From: Thalassobaculum sp. OXR-137
GTDB lineage: Bacteria > Pseudomonadota > Alphaproteobacteria > Thalassobaculales > Thalassobaculaceae
DNA length: 64,000 nucleotides
Direction: 5' to 3'
NCBI RefSeq assembly: GCF_034377285.1
Contig: NZ_CP139715.1
Coordinates: forward strand, 558,001 to 622,000
Positions 24,131 to 32,397 of this stretch are shown here, piece after piece; the first letter of the stretch is position 1; each line of letters begins with the position of its first letter. The translations under genes and the position numbers were made by a program. Below the pieces are notes generated by a model. The model was not told the origin of the DNA, ran no database searches, and worked only from the letters and a program-made list of their open reading frames with translations.

Positions 24131-25174
24131 ATGCAATACCGCCCGCTCGGCCGGACCGGCCTGAACGTCAGCCTGATCTGTCTCGGCACCATGACCTACG
24201 GCAAACAGAACACCGAGGCCGAGGGCCATGCCCAGATGGACCTGGCGCTGGACCGCGGGATCAACTTCTTCGACACCGCCGAGATGTATGCCGTCCCGCC
24301 CACGGCGGAGACCTACGGCAAGACCGAGGAGGTCATCGGCACCTGGTTCGCCGCCCGCGGGAACCGGGACAAGGTGATCCTGGCGACCAAGGCGGTCGGC
24401 CCGGGCGAGCGCTTCAAGCATGTCCGCGACGGGTCGCCGAAATTCGACGCCAAGAACCTGACCCAGGCGGTGGACGACAGCCTGAAGCGGCTGCGCACGG
24501 ACTACATCGACCTCTATCAGCTCCACTGGCCGGAGCGCTCGGTGAACTCCTTCGGCAAGCTCGGCTACGTCCATAACGACGACGAGGTGACCACGCCGAT
24601 CGCCGAGCAGCTCTTCACCCTGGCTACGCTCGTGAAGGCCGGCAAGATCCGCCACATCGGCCTGTCGAACGAGACCCCCTGGGGCATGATGACCTTCGCC
24701 CGGCTCGCCGACGAGCACGGCCTGCCGCGGGTGGCCTCGGTGCAGAACCCCTACAGCCTGCTGAACCGCTCCTTCGAGGTCGGCTGCGCGGAGGTGGCGA
24801 TCCGCGAGGATATCGGCCTGCTCGCCTATTCGCCGCTCGCCTCGGGCTGGCTGACCGGCAAGTACCAGGGCGGGGCGCGGCCCGAGGGCGCGCGCATGAC
24901 CCTGTTCCCGGACAATTTCAGCCGCTATTCCAACGACGCCGCCCAGGCGGCCAATGCGGAGTATGTGCAGATCGCCCGGGACAACGGCCTCGACCCGGCG
25001 CAGATGGCGCTGGCCTATGTGAACACCCGGCGCTTCATGACCGCCAACATCATCGGCGCCACCAAGATGGACCAGCTCGAGGCGAATATCGCCAGCCTGG
25101 ACGTCACCCTCTCAGAGGCGGTGCTCGAGGCGATCGAGGACGTGCAGCGCCGCATCTCCAATCCGGGCCCGTAA
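24131..25174 (+). CDS. tas: NADP(H)-dependent aldo/keto reductase, Tas type
   Basis: A 347-residue aldo/keto reductase matching E. coli Tas in length and order of motifs: MQYRPLGRTGLNVSLICLGTMTYGKQNTEAE, FFDTAEMYAVPPTAETYGKTEEVIG with catalytic Asp and Tyr, ILATKAVG with Lys, and LYQLHWPERSVNSFG with the active His. The conserved tail FMTANIIGATKMDQLEANIASLD binds the cofactor. The start is the ATG at 24131, because the longer frame runs through the attenuator region of the other strand. E. coli tas was found as a suppressor of tyrosine starvation; whether that matters beside a DAHP synthase is speculation. Confidence 0.9.
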   Translation: MQYRPLGRTGLNVSLICLGTMTYGKQNTEAEGHAQMDLALDRGINFFDTAEMYAVPPTAETYGKTEEVIGTWFAARGNRDKVILATKAVGPGERFKHVRDGSPKFDAKNLTQAVDDSLKRLRTDYIDLYQLHWPERSVNSFGKLGYVHNDDEVTTPIAEQLFTLATLVKAGKIRHIGLSNETPWGMMTFARLADEHGLPRVASVQNPYSLLNRSFEVGCAEVAIREDIGLLAYSPLASGWLTGKYQGGARPEGARMTLFPDNFSRYSNDAAQAANAEYVQIARDNGLDPAQMALAYVNTRRFMTANIIGATKMDQLEANIASLDVTLSEAVLEAIEDVQRRISNPGP

Positions 25175-25191
25175 GGCCCCATATCCCGGCC

Positions 25192-25815
25192 ATGCCCCGC
25201 CTGTTCGTCGCCCTCGATCTTCCCGAAACCGTCAAGGACGCGCTCGGCGACCTGCAGGTGGGCCTGCCCGAAGCCCGCTGGCACGATATCGACGACTTCC
25301 ACCTGACCCTGCGCTTCATCGGCGAGGTGGATCCCGCCACCGAAACCGAGCTGGTCGAAACCCTCGACCTGCTGGACGGCCCGGCCGTCGCCGTGATTCC
25401 GCGCGGCTACGGCCATTTCGAGCGCAAGGGCAAGCCGGCGGTGCTCTACGTCGCCGCCGAGCCGACACAAGAACTCGCCGCCCTGCAGCGCCGGGTGGAA
25501 AGCCTGGTCCGCGGCTGCGGCGTCTCCCCCGACCCGCGCCGTTTCACCCCGCACATCACCCTCGCGCGCTTCCCCAGGAGCATCGAGGCGGACCGGGTCG
25601 GCCGCTGGCTGGAGACCGCGCCGACGCCGCAGATCCCGCCCTTCACCGTCGATGCGGTGACCCTCTACCGCAGCCGCCGCCAGCCGGAGGGCGCGCGCTA
25701 CGAGCCGCTGCACCGCTTCCCGCTGGACAGCCTGCCGGACGAGGACAGCACCGGCTGGGCCGGATATCCGCACGGCGATGACGGGGACTCGGACGGGGAC
25801 GGTGAAGCCTGTTAG
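25192..25815 (+). CDS. thpR: RNA 2',3'-cyclic phosphodiesterase (2H family)
   Basis: A 207-residue member of the 2H phosphoesterase family, formerly called 2'-5' RNA ligase. The two catalytic H-x-T motifs are FHLTLRFIG (residues 42-50) and PHITLARF (about 121-128). The first residues PRLFVALDLPE are the usual N-terminus. It opens cyclic phosphates on RNA ends, although the natural substrate is uncertain. It follows the Tas-like gene by 17 bp and precedes a sirtuin gene by 33 bp, which suggests cotranscription only. The C-terminus ends in an Asp/Gly-rich acidic tail. Confidence 0.92.
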   Translation: MPRLFVALDLPETVKDALGDLQVGLPEARWHDIDDFHLTLRFIGEVDPATETELVETLDLLDGPAVAVIPRGYGHFERKGKPAVLYVAAEPTQELAALQRRVESLVRGCGVSPDPRRFTPHITLARFPRSIEADRVGRWLETAPTPQIPPFTVDAVTLYRSRRQPEGARYEPLHRFPLDSLPDEDSTGWAGYPHGDDGDSDGDGEAC

Positions 25816-25848
25816 GCTGCCGCCGTCTGCCCCCTGACGGAGTTCCGC

Positions 25849-26586
25849 ATGCCCCTGCCCGCCCCCCTGACGCCCGACGCCCCCATCGTCATCCTGACGG
25901 GAGCCGGGATTTCCAAGGAGTCCGGGCTCGACACCTTCCGCGATGCCGACGGCATCTGGTCGCGCGTCCGCATCGAGGACGTGGCCACGCCGGAGGCCTT
26001 CGCCCGCGACCCGGAGACGGTTCAGGGCTTCTACAACGCCCGGCGCCAGAGCCTGCTGAACCCGACCGTGCAGCCGAACGCCGCCCACGCAGCGCTTGCC
26101 CGGCTGGAACGGGAATGGGCCGGCCCGGTGCTGCTGGTCACCCAGAACATCGACGACCTGCACGAGCGCGCCGGCTCCGCCAACCTGATCCACATGCATG
26201 GCGAGATGCTGAAGGCGCTGTGCCAGATCTGCGACGCCAGCAGCCCGTGGCGCGAGGACCTGTCGGACGAGGCGATCTGCCCGCGCTGCGGCAGCGCCGG
26301 CGGGCTGCGGCCCGACGTGGTCTGGTTCGGCGAGATGCCCTACGAGATGGAGCGGATCTTCGCCGCCCTGGCGCGCTGTGCGCTGTTCGTGTCGATCGGC
26401 ACCTCGGGCAACGTCTACCCCGCCGCCGGCTTCGTGCAGGAGGCCCGCCAGGTGGCCGGCGCCCATACGGTGGAGCTGAACCTGGAACCGTCCTCCGGCG
26501 TCACCGCCTTCGCCGAAGCCCGGCACGGCCCGGCAACCGAGATCGTGCCGGCCTATGTGGCGGAACTGCTGGCGCTGGCGGGGTGA
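25849..26586 (+). CDS. cobB: NAD-dependent protein deacylase (sirtuin, CobB type)
   Basis: Sirtuin of 245 residues that removes acyl groups from lysine using NAD. GAGISKESGLDTFRDADGIW (about 18-37) binds NAD, TQNIDDLHERAG and IHMHGEM carry the Asn, Asp and catalytic His, and zinc is held by CQIC and CPRC. The Y-x-x-R in GFYNARRQ is the pair that binds succinyl or malonyl carboxylates in CobB and SIRT5, so desuccinylase activity is likely. IGTSGNVYPAAGF is the conserved C-terminal NAD site. The gene ends just before a large palindrome. Confidence 0.94.
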   Translation: MPLPAPLTPDAPIVILTGAGISKESGLDTFRDADGIWSRVRIEDVATPEAFARDPETVQGFYNARRQSLLNPTVQPNAAHAALARLEREWAGPVLLVTQNIDDLHERAGSANLIHMHGEMLKALCQICDASSPWREDLSDEAICPRCGSAGGLRPDVVWFGEMPYEMERIFAALARCALFVSIGTSGNVYPAAGFVQEARQVAGAHTVELNLEPSSGVTAFAEARHGPATEIVPAYVAELLALAG

Positions 26587-26613
26587 GTGAGAGCAACACC
26601 TACATCCCAATCC

Positions 26614-26703
26614 CGACTTCCTGTCCCGGATCTGATCCGGGATTGATCCAGGACCACGCCTCGAACGCCGGTCACACGGTCCTGGATCAAGTCCAGGAAG
26701 TCG
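26614..26703. repeat. nested palindrome, family 2 (copy 1)
   Basis: Outer arms CGACTTCCTG (26614-26623) and CAGGAAGTCG (26694-26703), inner arms TTGATCCAGGACC (26643-26655) and GGTCCTGGATCAA (26678-26690), all perfect. A small TCCCGGAT/ATCCGGGA hairpin lies in the left flank. It occupies the gap between the convergent sirtuin and YggU genes. The same arms occur at 41809-41910. Confidence 0.87.
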
Positions 26704-26737
26704 ATTTTAGAGGGGAAAGAGGAGTAAGGTACCGCCC

Positions 26738-27070
26738 TTACCCGATCAGCGCTTCGAGCCGCGCCCGGAGCGCTGCCGGATCGGGATCGGCGATCTCCAG
26801 CACCTTGCGCCGGTCGGTCGCGCCGCGCACCACCTCCAGCGCGGATTTCGGAAGCTTCCAGCGCTTGGCGAGCAGGGCGACGATCGCCTTGTTCGCCTTG
26901 CCGTCCTCGGGCACCGCGGTCACGGAGACCTGCAGCCAGCCCTCGCCGGTCTCGTCCGCCACGACGGCGCCGAGGCGATCCGCCGACGCCTTGGGCGTGG
27001 CGCGCACCCGCAGCACCAAGCGGTCGGGCTGAAGGGAGAACGGCGACAGGGCGGCGGGGTCCTTGCCCAT
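26738..27070 (-). CDS. DUF167 / YggU family protein
   Basis: A 110-residue YggU-like protein. LVLRVRATPKASADRLGAV and the central LQVSVTAVPEDGKANKAIVALLAKRWKLPKSALEVVRGATDRRKVLEI match the DUF167 core, in particular P-x-DGKAN. The structure of the family is known but the function is not. It follows YggT on the same strand by 28 bp, a pairing seen in many proteobacteria. Length and start are as usual for the family. Confidence 0.92.
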   Translation of the reverse strand: MGKDPAALSPFSLQPDRLVLRVRATPKASADRLGAVVADETGEGWLQVSVTAVPEDGKANKAIVALLAKRWKLPKSALEVVRGATDRRKVLEIADPDPAALRARLEALIG

Positions 27071-27098
27071 GCGGATCGCGGTCCCGGCGGCGCGGCGG

Positions 27099-27383
27099 TC
27101 AGAGCCCGCTGGCGACCTCGTTCAGCAGGCGGACGGAGAACTGGAGCAGCAGCACCAGGATCACCGGCGAGATGTCGATGCCGCCGAGATCGGGCAGGAT
27201 GTTGCGGATCGGCCGCAGCATCGGCTCGAAGATTCGCGACAGGAAGTTCATCACCACCTGGACGACCTGGTTGTAGGCGTTGAGCACGCCGAACTTCACC
27301 AGGAGATCGATCACGATGTAGATGAACAGGGCGATCGTCAGATAGTGGACGACCGCGCCGATCAGCCAGATTACCGAGTTCAT
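27099..27383 (-). CDS. YggT family membrane protein
   Basis: A 94-residue membrane protein with two hydrophobic helices (about 8-30 and 68-88) and the YggT signature NQVVQVVMNFLSRIFEPMLRPIRNILPDLGGIDISPVI between them. YggT proteins have been linked to osmotic stress tolerance and cell-division positioning in different bacteria; no direct activity is established. The gene is upstream of the DUF167 gene on the same strand, so the two are likely one operon. Confidence 0.92.
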   Translation of the reverse strand: MNSVIWLIGAVVHYLTIALFIYIVIDLLVKFGVLNAYNQVVQVVMNFLSRIFEPMLRPIRNILPDLGGIDISPVILVLLLQFSVRLLNEVASGL

Positions 27384-27564
27384 TGCCGCAAACCGCTGTT
27401 GTTCCGGCCCCGAAGGTAGCGATGCGACCGCCCCGGAACAAGGCCGGTGGCGACACGCCCGCCGCCCGCCCTCCGCGCAGACGGCACGCGACCCGCGATC
27501 GCCCCGGAAAACCGCGCCGATCGGGGCGGGCGGAGCGCAGAGAAACGGCGGTGCAATCTCGTCC

Positions 27565-27593
27565 TTGAACTGTGCGAGGGAAGTTTATATGTT
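27565..27593 (+). promoter_or_regulatory. promoter candidate for tRNA-Ala
   Basis: TTGAAC (27565-27570) and TATGTT (27588-27593) lie 17 bases apart, about 45 bp before the tRNA-Ala gene and in a locally AT-rich stretch. The 254 bp gap between YggT and the tRNA holds no other feature I can support. Confidence 0.55.
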
Positions 27594-27637
27594 CCGCGCA
27601 CTCTGAACGGGGGGCACGGCCCTCCGTCCCAGTCGGT

Positions 27638-27713
<76 letters not shown>

Positions 27714-27752
27714 AAATCCTCCAGACACCCCATCTCAATCCCCGACCCCCTG

Positions 27753-28448
27753 TCAGTCTGCACCCGAGTGGTCCGCAGCACGCCCGTCCGTCCGCGCCGC
27801 CCAGGCCGCGATTCCGAGGCCCAGGGCGACCGGCAGGAACGCCCAGGCCTGGACGACCCCGAGCGTGGCGAGGGTTGCCCAGCTCGCGGCGCACCACAGG
27901 GCCGGGACGATCGCCAAAGCCAGGGCGCGCCAGCCCCGGCCCGCGGCGACCAGCGCGCCCAGGGTCACGATCGCGGTCGGATCGGGGGTCAGGGCGAAGA
28001 TCTCCACGCCGGCGACCCCGCGACCGCCGACAAGCGCCGTCAGCGGCAGTCCGACCAGCCCGTAGAGGCACAGCGCAAGACCCACCCATCGCCGCTCGCG
28101 GCCGGGCCGCGCTTCCAGGCTGCGCGTCGGGATGCCGAGGACGGCCAGCAGGGCCGCCTGGGCGAGGAAGACGGGGATCAGGTCGGCTGCCAGCCAGTTG
28201 ATCTCGCCGTAGCGCGGCAGGAAGGTCATCCCGACCACCGCCCAGGCCAGCGCCAGGATCGCCGCCAGAACGGGACCCGAAAGGCCGAAGCGCCGGACAA
28301 GTAGCACCGGGACGGCGAGCCCCGCCAGAACCGCCGGCACCTGCGCCGGCCAGAGCGCGGCATTGTGCAGCTCGAACAGCCGCCAATAGACCCGCTCGGA
28401 GAACAAGAGAAAATCCTGCGGGCTGTAGGTCAGCCAGGTCTCCATCAC
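27753..28448 (-). CDS. DUF6064 family membrane protein
   Basis: A 231-residue protein of about seven hydrophobic helices. The N-terminus METWLTYSPQDFLLFSERVYWRLFELHNAALWPAQ resembles the DUF6064 family, whose function is unknown. Its ATG overlaps the stop of the Tat-exported aldo/keto reductase by 4 bases, so the two are co-translated. It may form a membrane partner, but nothing in the sequence shows electron-transfer ligands. Confidence 0.75.
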   Translation of the reverse strand: MMETWLTYSPQDFLLFSERVYWRLFELHNAALWPAQVPAVLAGLAVPVLLVRRFGLSGPVLAAILALAWAVVGMTFLPRYGEINWLAADLIPVFLAQAALLAVLGIPTRSLEARPGRERRWVGLALCLYGLVGLPLTALVGGRGVAGVEIFALTPDPTAIVTLGALVAAGRGWRALALAIVPALWCAASWATLATLGVVQAWAFLPVALGLGIAAWAARTDGRAADHSGAD

Positions 28449-29401
28449 AGGTCTTGGATGTGCCGGGCGATGCGGCCGCGCAGGTCGGCATCCGGCAGCG
28501 GTCCGGCGGCCGCCCGCACGTTCTCGCTCGCATGGCCGGGTCGGGTCGTGGCCGGAATCGGGATCGTCGCCGCCGGGTGGGACAGAATGAACTTCAGCAC
28601 GAGCTGGGCCCAGGTCTCCGCCCCCAGCGCACCCGCCCAGTCCGGCAGCGGTTCGCCCTCAAGCCTCTGGGTCAGCGCGCCGCGCCGGAACGGCCGGTTC
28701 ACCAGCACCGCGATCCCCCGCTCCCGCGCCAGGGGGAGCAGGCGCCGCTCGGCCTCCCGATCCACCGGATTGTAGGTCAACTGAACGAAATCCAGCTCGT
28801 GGGCGACCATGATCTCCTCGAACAGGTCGTGGCGGCGGCCGTGGGAGGTGGTGATGCCGACATGGCGCACCGCGCCCTCGGCCTTCAGGGCGGCCAGGGT
28901 CTCCAGATGGGCCTCCCATCCCACCAGATTATGCACCTGGACGAGATCGAACCGGGGCACCCGCCAGAGGTCCCGCGACTGGGCGATCTGCGACCGGCCC
29001 TCGTCGGTATCGCCGGTCCAGACCTTGTCGGCGGAGAACGCCTCGCCGCTGCGGCCGAGCCGATCCAGCCCGGCCCCGATCACCGCCTGGGCCGAGCCGT
29101 ACATGGGCGAGGAGTCGATCACCGCACCGCCGGCATCGAGGAACGCCGCCATGACCGCCGCGCATTCGGCACGCAGGACGGGATCGTCGCCCACGTTGAA
29201 GGTGATCCAGCTCCCCAGCCCGACGGCGGGCAGGCTCTCCCCGGTGGAGGGGAGCGTGCGGGCGAGGACCGGCCCGGCGGCCGCCCGGGCGGGCCGGGTA
29301 CCGAGGCCGCCCGTCAGGCCGGCGAGCGCAAGGGCGGCTCCGCCGGAGGCGAGCACCCGGCGGCGGGACGGATCGGCTGGAAAGCGTGTCGTATCGGTCA
29401 T
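28445..29401 (-). CDS. Tat-exported aldo/keto reductase
   Basis: A 318-residue aldo/keto reductase with a twin-arginine signal: SRRRVLASGGAALALAGLTGGLG then RPARAAA as the cleavage region (residues 11-43). The mature part has VIDSSPMYGSAQAVIG with Asp and Tyr, FSADKVWTG with Lys, and DLVQVHNLVGWE with His, so the catalytic tetrad is complete. The enzyme family uses NAD(P)H, which is not normally free in the periplasm, so export with bound cofactor is implied. The start at ATG 29401 gives the full signal; the much longer frame upstream is a shadow of the TRAP genes. It is coupled to a DUF6064 membrane protein. Confidence 0.88.
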   Translation of the reverse strand: MTDTTRFPADPSRRRVLASGGAALALAGLTGGLGTRPARAAAGPVLARTLPSTGESLPAVGLGSWITFNVGDDPVLRAECAAVMAAFLDAGGAVIDSSPMYGSAQAVIGAGLDRLGRSGEAFSADKVWTGDTDEGRSQIAQSRDLWRVPRFDLVQVHNLVGWEAHLETLAALKAEGAVRHVGITTSHGRRHDLFEEIMVAHELDFVQLTYNPVDREAERRLLPLARERGIAVLVNRPFRRGALTQRLEGEPLPDWAGALGAETWAQLVLKFILSHPAATIPIPATTRPGHASENVRAAAGPLPDADLRGRIARHIQDL

Positions 29402-29488
29402 GCAGGGATACTTGGACCGCGTTCCGGGCGGGACAAGGCCACCCGGCGGCCCTACCGACCCGCAACCATGACAGTGCCCGGAAGCGGA

Positions 29489-29518
29489 TTGACTCGCCCG
29501 CCCGCCGATAATTAATAT
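29489..29518 (+). promoter_or_regulatory. promoter candidate for TRAP operon
   Basis: TTGACT (29489-29494) and TAATAT (29513-29518) are 18 bases apart. They sit in a sharply AT-rich segment 55 bp before the solute-binding protein gene, between divergent transcription units. This is the best promoter match to sigma-70 consensus that I found in the window. Confidence 0.6.
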
Positions 29519-29523
29519 TTTAG

Positions 29524-29539
29524 TGTTAAAAAAATAACA
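29524..29539. promoter_or_regulatory. possible operator TGTTA-N6-TAACA
   Basis: A perfect 5 bp inverted repeat, TGTTA and TAACA spaced by six A, lies just downstream of the promoter candidate, about where transcription would start. A GntR/FCD regulator is encoded at the end of the same operon and could bind here, but the half-sites are short and A/T-rich, so chance cannot be excluded. Confidence 0.3.
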
Positions 29540-29572
29540 AATGGCCTCTGCGGCCATAGTCGGAGGAACGTC

Positions 29573-30583
29573 ATGAGAAACGCGACAGAACGAGTGCGCC
29601 TGCTTCCCGCCGTGACGGCGCTGGCGATTGGCATGGTGACCGGGGCGACCCTCGGCGGATGGTCCGCACCCGCCGGGGCCGAGACGGTGCTGCGCATCGG
29701 CACGGTGCTGGCGCCGACCGACCCGATGGGTCAGGGGCTGGAGAAGTTCAAGACGGACGTGGAGGCGGCGACCAAGGGCGAGGTCGTGATCGACGTGTTC
29801 CACAACTCCCAGCTCGGCGACACAACCGAAATGCTCGACCAGGCCCGGGCCGGCGCCAATGTGGGCACCGTCACGGACGTGGCCCGGCTGTCCAGCTTCG
29901 TGCCGTCGCTGGCGATCATGTCCGCCCCCTTCCTGTTCGACACCTACGATCAGGCCGACACGTTCGCCCTGTCGAAGGACTATCTGGGCTGGGGCGACGA
30001 GCTGGCGGAGAAGGCCGGGCTCGTGATGCTGGCCTCCAACTGGTACCAGGGCGCGCGCCATGCCCTGACCCAGGTGCCGGTCGCCGGCCCGTCCGACCTC
30101 AACGGCCTGAAGATGCGCACCATCGGTGCCCCGGTCTGGATCGAGACGATCCGCGCCATGGGGGCGGAGCCGACCCCGATGGCCTGGGGCGAGGTCTATT
30201 CCGCCCTGCAGCTCGGCACGCTGGACGCGGCCGAGGCGCAGCCGACCGCGATCTGGGGCGCCAAGCTCTACGAGGTGATCAAGCACGTCACCAAGACCGG
30301 CCATATCCAGCTCGTCACCGCCCTGGTGGTGGGGGCGGAGACCTGGAACCAGATCTCGCCGGAGAACCAGAAGATCGTCCGCGACCTGGCGGTGGAGAAC
30401 GGCCGCTACGCCTCCGGCCTGACCATCGAGCTGGGCGAGAAGGCGCTGAAGGACGTCGCCGCCGCCGGCGTGACCGTGAGCGAGGTCGATCTGGCGCCGT
30501 TCAAGGACGCGGTGAAGCCGGTCTACGGCATGCTCAAGCTGGAGAAGGAAAAGGCGATCGTCGACGGCATCCTCGGCCGCTGA
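29573..30583 (+). CDS. TRAP transporter solute-binding protein (DctP type)
   Basis: Periplasmic binding protein of 336 residues. Residues 1-37 are a signal peptide ending PAGAE. The fold signatures LRIGTVLAPTDPMGQGLEKFKTDVEA, VFHNSQLGD and the ligand-clamping GLKMRTIGAPVW are present; the Arg in KMRT is the residue that normally salt-bridges a substrate carboxylate, so the ligand is probably an organic acid. EVYSALQLGTLDAAEAQP is the conserved hinge region. It heads an operon with the two TRAP permeases, a GntR regulator and a BKACE enzyme. Confidence 0.93.
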   Translation: MRNATERVRLLPAVTALAIGMVTGATLGGWSAPAGAETVLRIGTVLAPTDPMGQGLEKFKTDVEAATKGEVVIDVFHNSQLGDTTEMLDQARAGANVGTVTDVARLSSFVPSLAIMSAPFLFDTYDQADTFALSKDYLGWGDELAEKAGLVMLASNWYQGARHALTQVPVAGPSDLNGLKMRTIGAPVWIETIRAMGAEPTPMAWGEVYSALQLGTLDAAEAQPTAIWGAKLYEVIKHVTKTGHIQLVTALVVGAETWNQISPENQKIVRDLAVENGRYASGLTIELGEKALKDVAAAGVTVSEVDLAPFKDAVKPVYGMLKLEKEKAIVDGILGR

Positions 30584-30634
30584 TCCGTCCTCACAATCCC
30601 GGCGCGGGCCGAGTCCCGGAAGCGAGAGCCTTGC

Positions 30635-31105
30635 ATGTTGCGTACCCTGGAATCCGCCTGCGCCGTGGCCCTGCTGGCGGGGATCGTCGTCCTCGTCGGC
30701 ATCGCCGCCGTGGCCCGTAGCCTGGGCAGTCCGATCATCTGGTCCGTCGAGATCGCCCAGCTTCTGTTCGTCTGGCTCTGCATGCTGGCCGCCGACCTGG
30801 CCATGCAGCAGCGCCGGCATTTCGGCCTGTCGCTGCTGCCCGACAGTCTCGGCCCGCGCAGCCGCCATGTGCTGGAGGCGGCCAACCTGCTGATCGTCAT
30901 CGGCCTGCTGATGTTCCTGTGGGTCTATGCCTGGCGCAACATGATCCTGATGCACCCCAGGCTGATCGGCGCCACCCAGATGAACGGCTCGCTGATCCAC
31001 GCCTCCATGGTGGTCGGGCTGCTGCTGCTCCTACGCACCTCAATGGTGCAGTTCGTCTCCCATCTGAAAAAGACCGCCCCTATCGGAAAGACCGACCCAT
31101 GCTGA
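30635..31105 (+). CDS. TRAP transporter small permease (DctQ type)
   Basis: A 156-residue membrane protein with four hydrophobic helices, as expected for DctQ. The SPIIWSVEIAQLLFVWLCMLAADLAMQQRRHFGLSLLPD segment contains the conserved E-x-x-x-x-L-x-V-W pattern and the RRHFG motif. It pairs with the large permease, whose start overlaps its stop by 7 bases, and lies 51 bp after the binding protein gene. Confidence 0.92.
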   Translation: MLRTLESACAVALLAGIVVLVGIAAVARSLGSPIIWSVEIAQLLFVWLCMLAADLAMQQRRHFGLSLLPDSLGPRSRHVLEAANLLIVIGLLMFLWVYAWRNMILMHPRLIGATQMNGSLIHASMVVGLLLLLRTSMVQFVSHLKKTAPIGKTDPC

Positions 31106-32379
31106 TGCTGGTGGCCGCCCTGTTCGCGGTGTTTCTGATCGGCGGAATTCCGGTCGCCTTCGCCCTGGCGCTGGCGTCGATCCCGGTCTTCGTCCTGACA
31201 GGCACCATGCCGCCGACGGTCGCCATCCAGAAGATGGTGACCGCCACCCAGAGCTTCCCGCTTCTGGCGGTGCCGTTCTTCATCCTGGCCGGCAACCTGA
31301 TGAACGCGACGGGGATCACCGAGCGGCTGGTGCGGTTCTCCCGCCTGCTCACCGGCTGGATGGCCGGCGGCCTGGCCCAGATCTCCATCATGCTGAGCCT
31401 GATGATGGGCGGCGTGTCCGGCTCGGCGGTGGCGGATGCGTCGATGGAGGCGCGGCTGCTCGGCCCGAGCATGATCAAACAGGGATATTCGAAGGCCTCC
31501 ACCGCCGCGATCCTGGCCTTCGGCTCGATCATCACCGCCACCATCCCGCCCAGCATCGGGCTGATCCTGTTCGGCTATATCAACGAGGTGTCGATCGGCC
31601 GGCTGTTCCTGGGCGGCGTCATTCCCGGCATCGTGCTCACCGCCGTGCTGATGGGCACCACCTGGATCGTGGCCAAGCGCCGGGGCTACGGCGCCGACCT
31701 GCCCAGCATCCCGTCGGCCCGCGAGATCGGCGCCGGGTTCCTCGACAGCCTCTGGGCGCTGATGTTTCCGGTGGTGCTGGTGGTGGGCTTCCGCTTCGGC
31801 ATCTTCACCGCAACCGAGGCCGGCGTGTTTCTGGTGTTCTACGCCCTGATCGTCGGCTTCGGCATCTACCGCGAGCTGACCCTGGCGAAGCTGCTGGAGG
31901 CGGCGCGGGAGACGGTGTCCGACCTCGGCATGATCATGCTGCTGATCATGACGGCGGCGGTGCTCGGCTACGCCATGACCATCGAGCGCGCGCCCCAGGA
32001 CATCGCCACCTTCGTGACCACCCTCACCGAGGACCCGCTGTCGATCCTGCTGCTGGTCATGGCGCTGCTGGTGATCAGCGGCATGTTCCTGGAAGGCGCG
32101 GCGAACATCCTGCTGGTGACCCCCATCGTGATGCCGGTGCTGATCCAGGCCGGCTACGACCCGGTGCATATGGGCGTGCTGATCGTCTCGCTGATCAATT
32201 TCGGGGGCCTGACCCCGCCGGTCGGGGTTATCATGTTCACGGTCTGCGGCATTCTCGACTGCAAGACCGGCGCGTTCACCCGGGCCTCGCTGCCCTTCTT
32301 CGCCGCCATGCTGGTGTTTTTCGCGCTGCTGGTGGCCTTTTCCGGATTAACCGTGTGGCTTCCCTCTCACCTCATGTAG
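31099..32379 (+). CDS. TRAP transporter large permease (DctM type)
   Basis: A 426-residue DctM-type permease with about 11-12 transmembrane helices; it couples substrate uptake to a sodium or proton gradient. Family blocks include GIPVAFALALASIPVFVLTG, PLLAVPFFILAGNLMNATGI, GGVSGSAVADASMEARLLGP and the C-terminal NFGGLTPPVGVIMFTVCGI. The ATG at 31099 overlaps the small permease stop; the longer open frame is a shadow. It is followed 18 bp later by the GntR gene, consistent with one transcript. Confidence 0.95.
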   Translation: MLMLVAALFAVFLIGGIPVAFALALASIPVFVLTGTMPPTVAIQKMVTATQSFPLLAVPFFILAGNLMNATGITERLVRFSRLLTGWMAGGLAQISIMLSLMMGGVSGSAVADASMEARLLGPSMIKQGYSKASTAAILAFGSIITATIPPSIGLILFGYINEVSIGRLFLGGVIPGIVLTAVLMGTTWIVAKRRGYGADLPSIPSAREIGAGFLDSLWALMFPVVLVVGFRFGIFTATEAGVFLVFYALIVGFGIYRELTLAKLLEAARETVSDLGMIMLLIMTAAVLGYAMTIERAPQDIATFVTTLTEDPLSILLLVMALLVISGMFLEGAANILLVTPIVMPVLIQAGYDPVHMGVLIVSLINFGGLTPPVGVIMFTVCGILDCKTGAFTRASLPFFAAMLVFFALLVAFSGLTVWLPSHLM

Positions 32380-32397
32380 GTCGCCCACCCGTCTGCC

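Noticed and set aside
28445-31000. 851-codon minus-strand frame continuing upstream of the Tat aldo/keto reductase
   Set aside because: The part beyond 29401 is antisense to the TRAP genes; the Tat signal at 29401 marks the true start.
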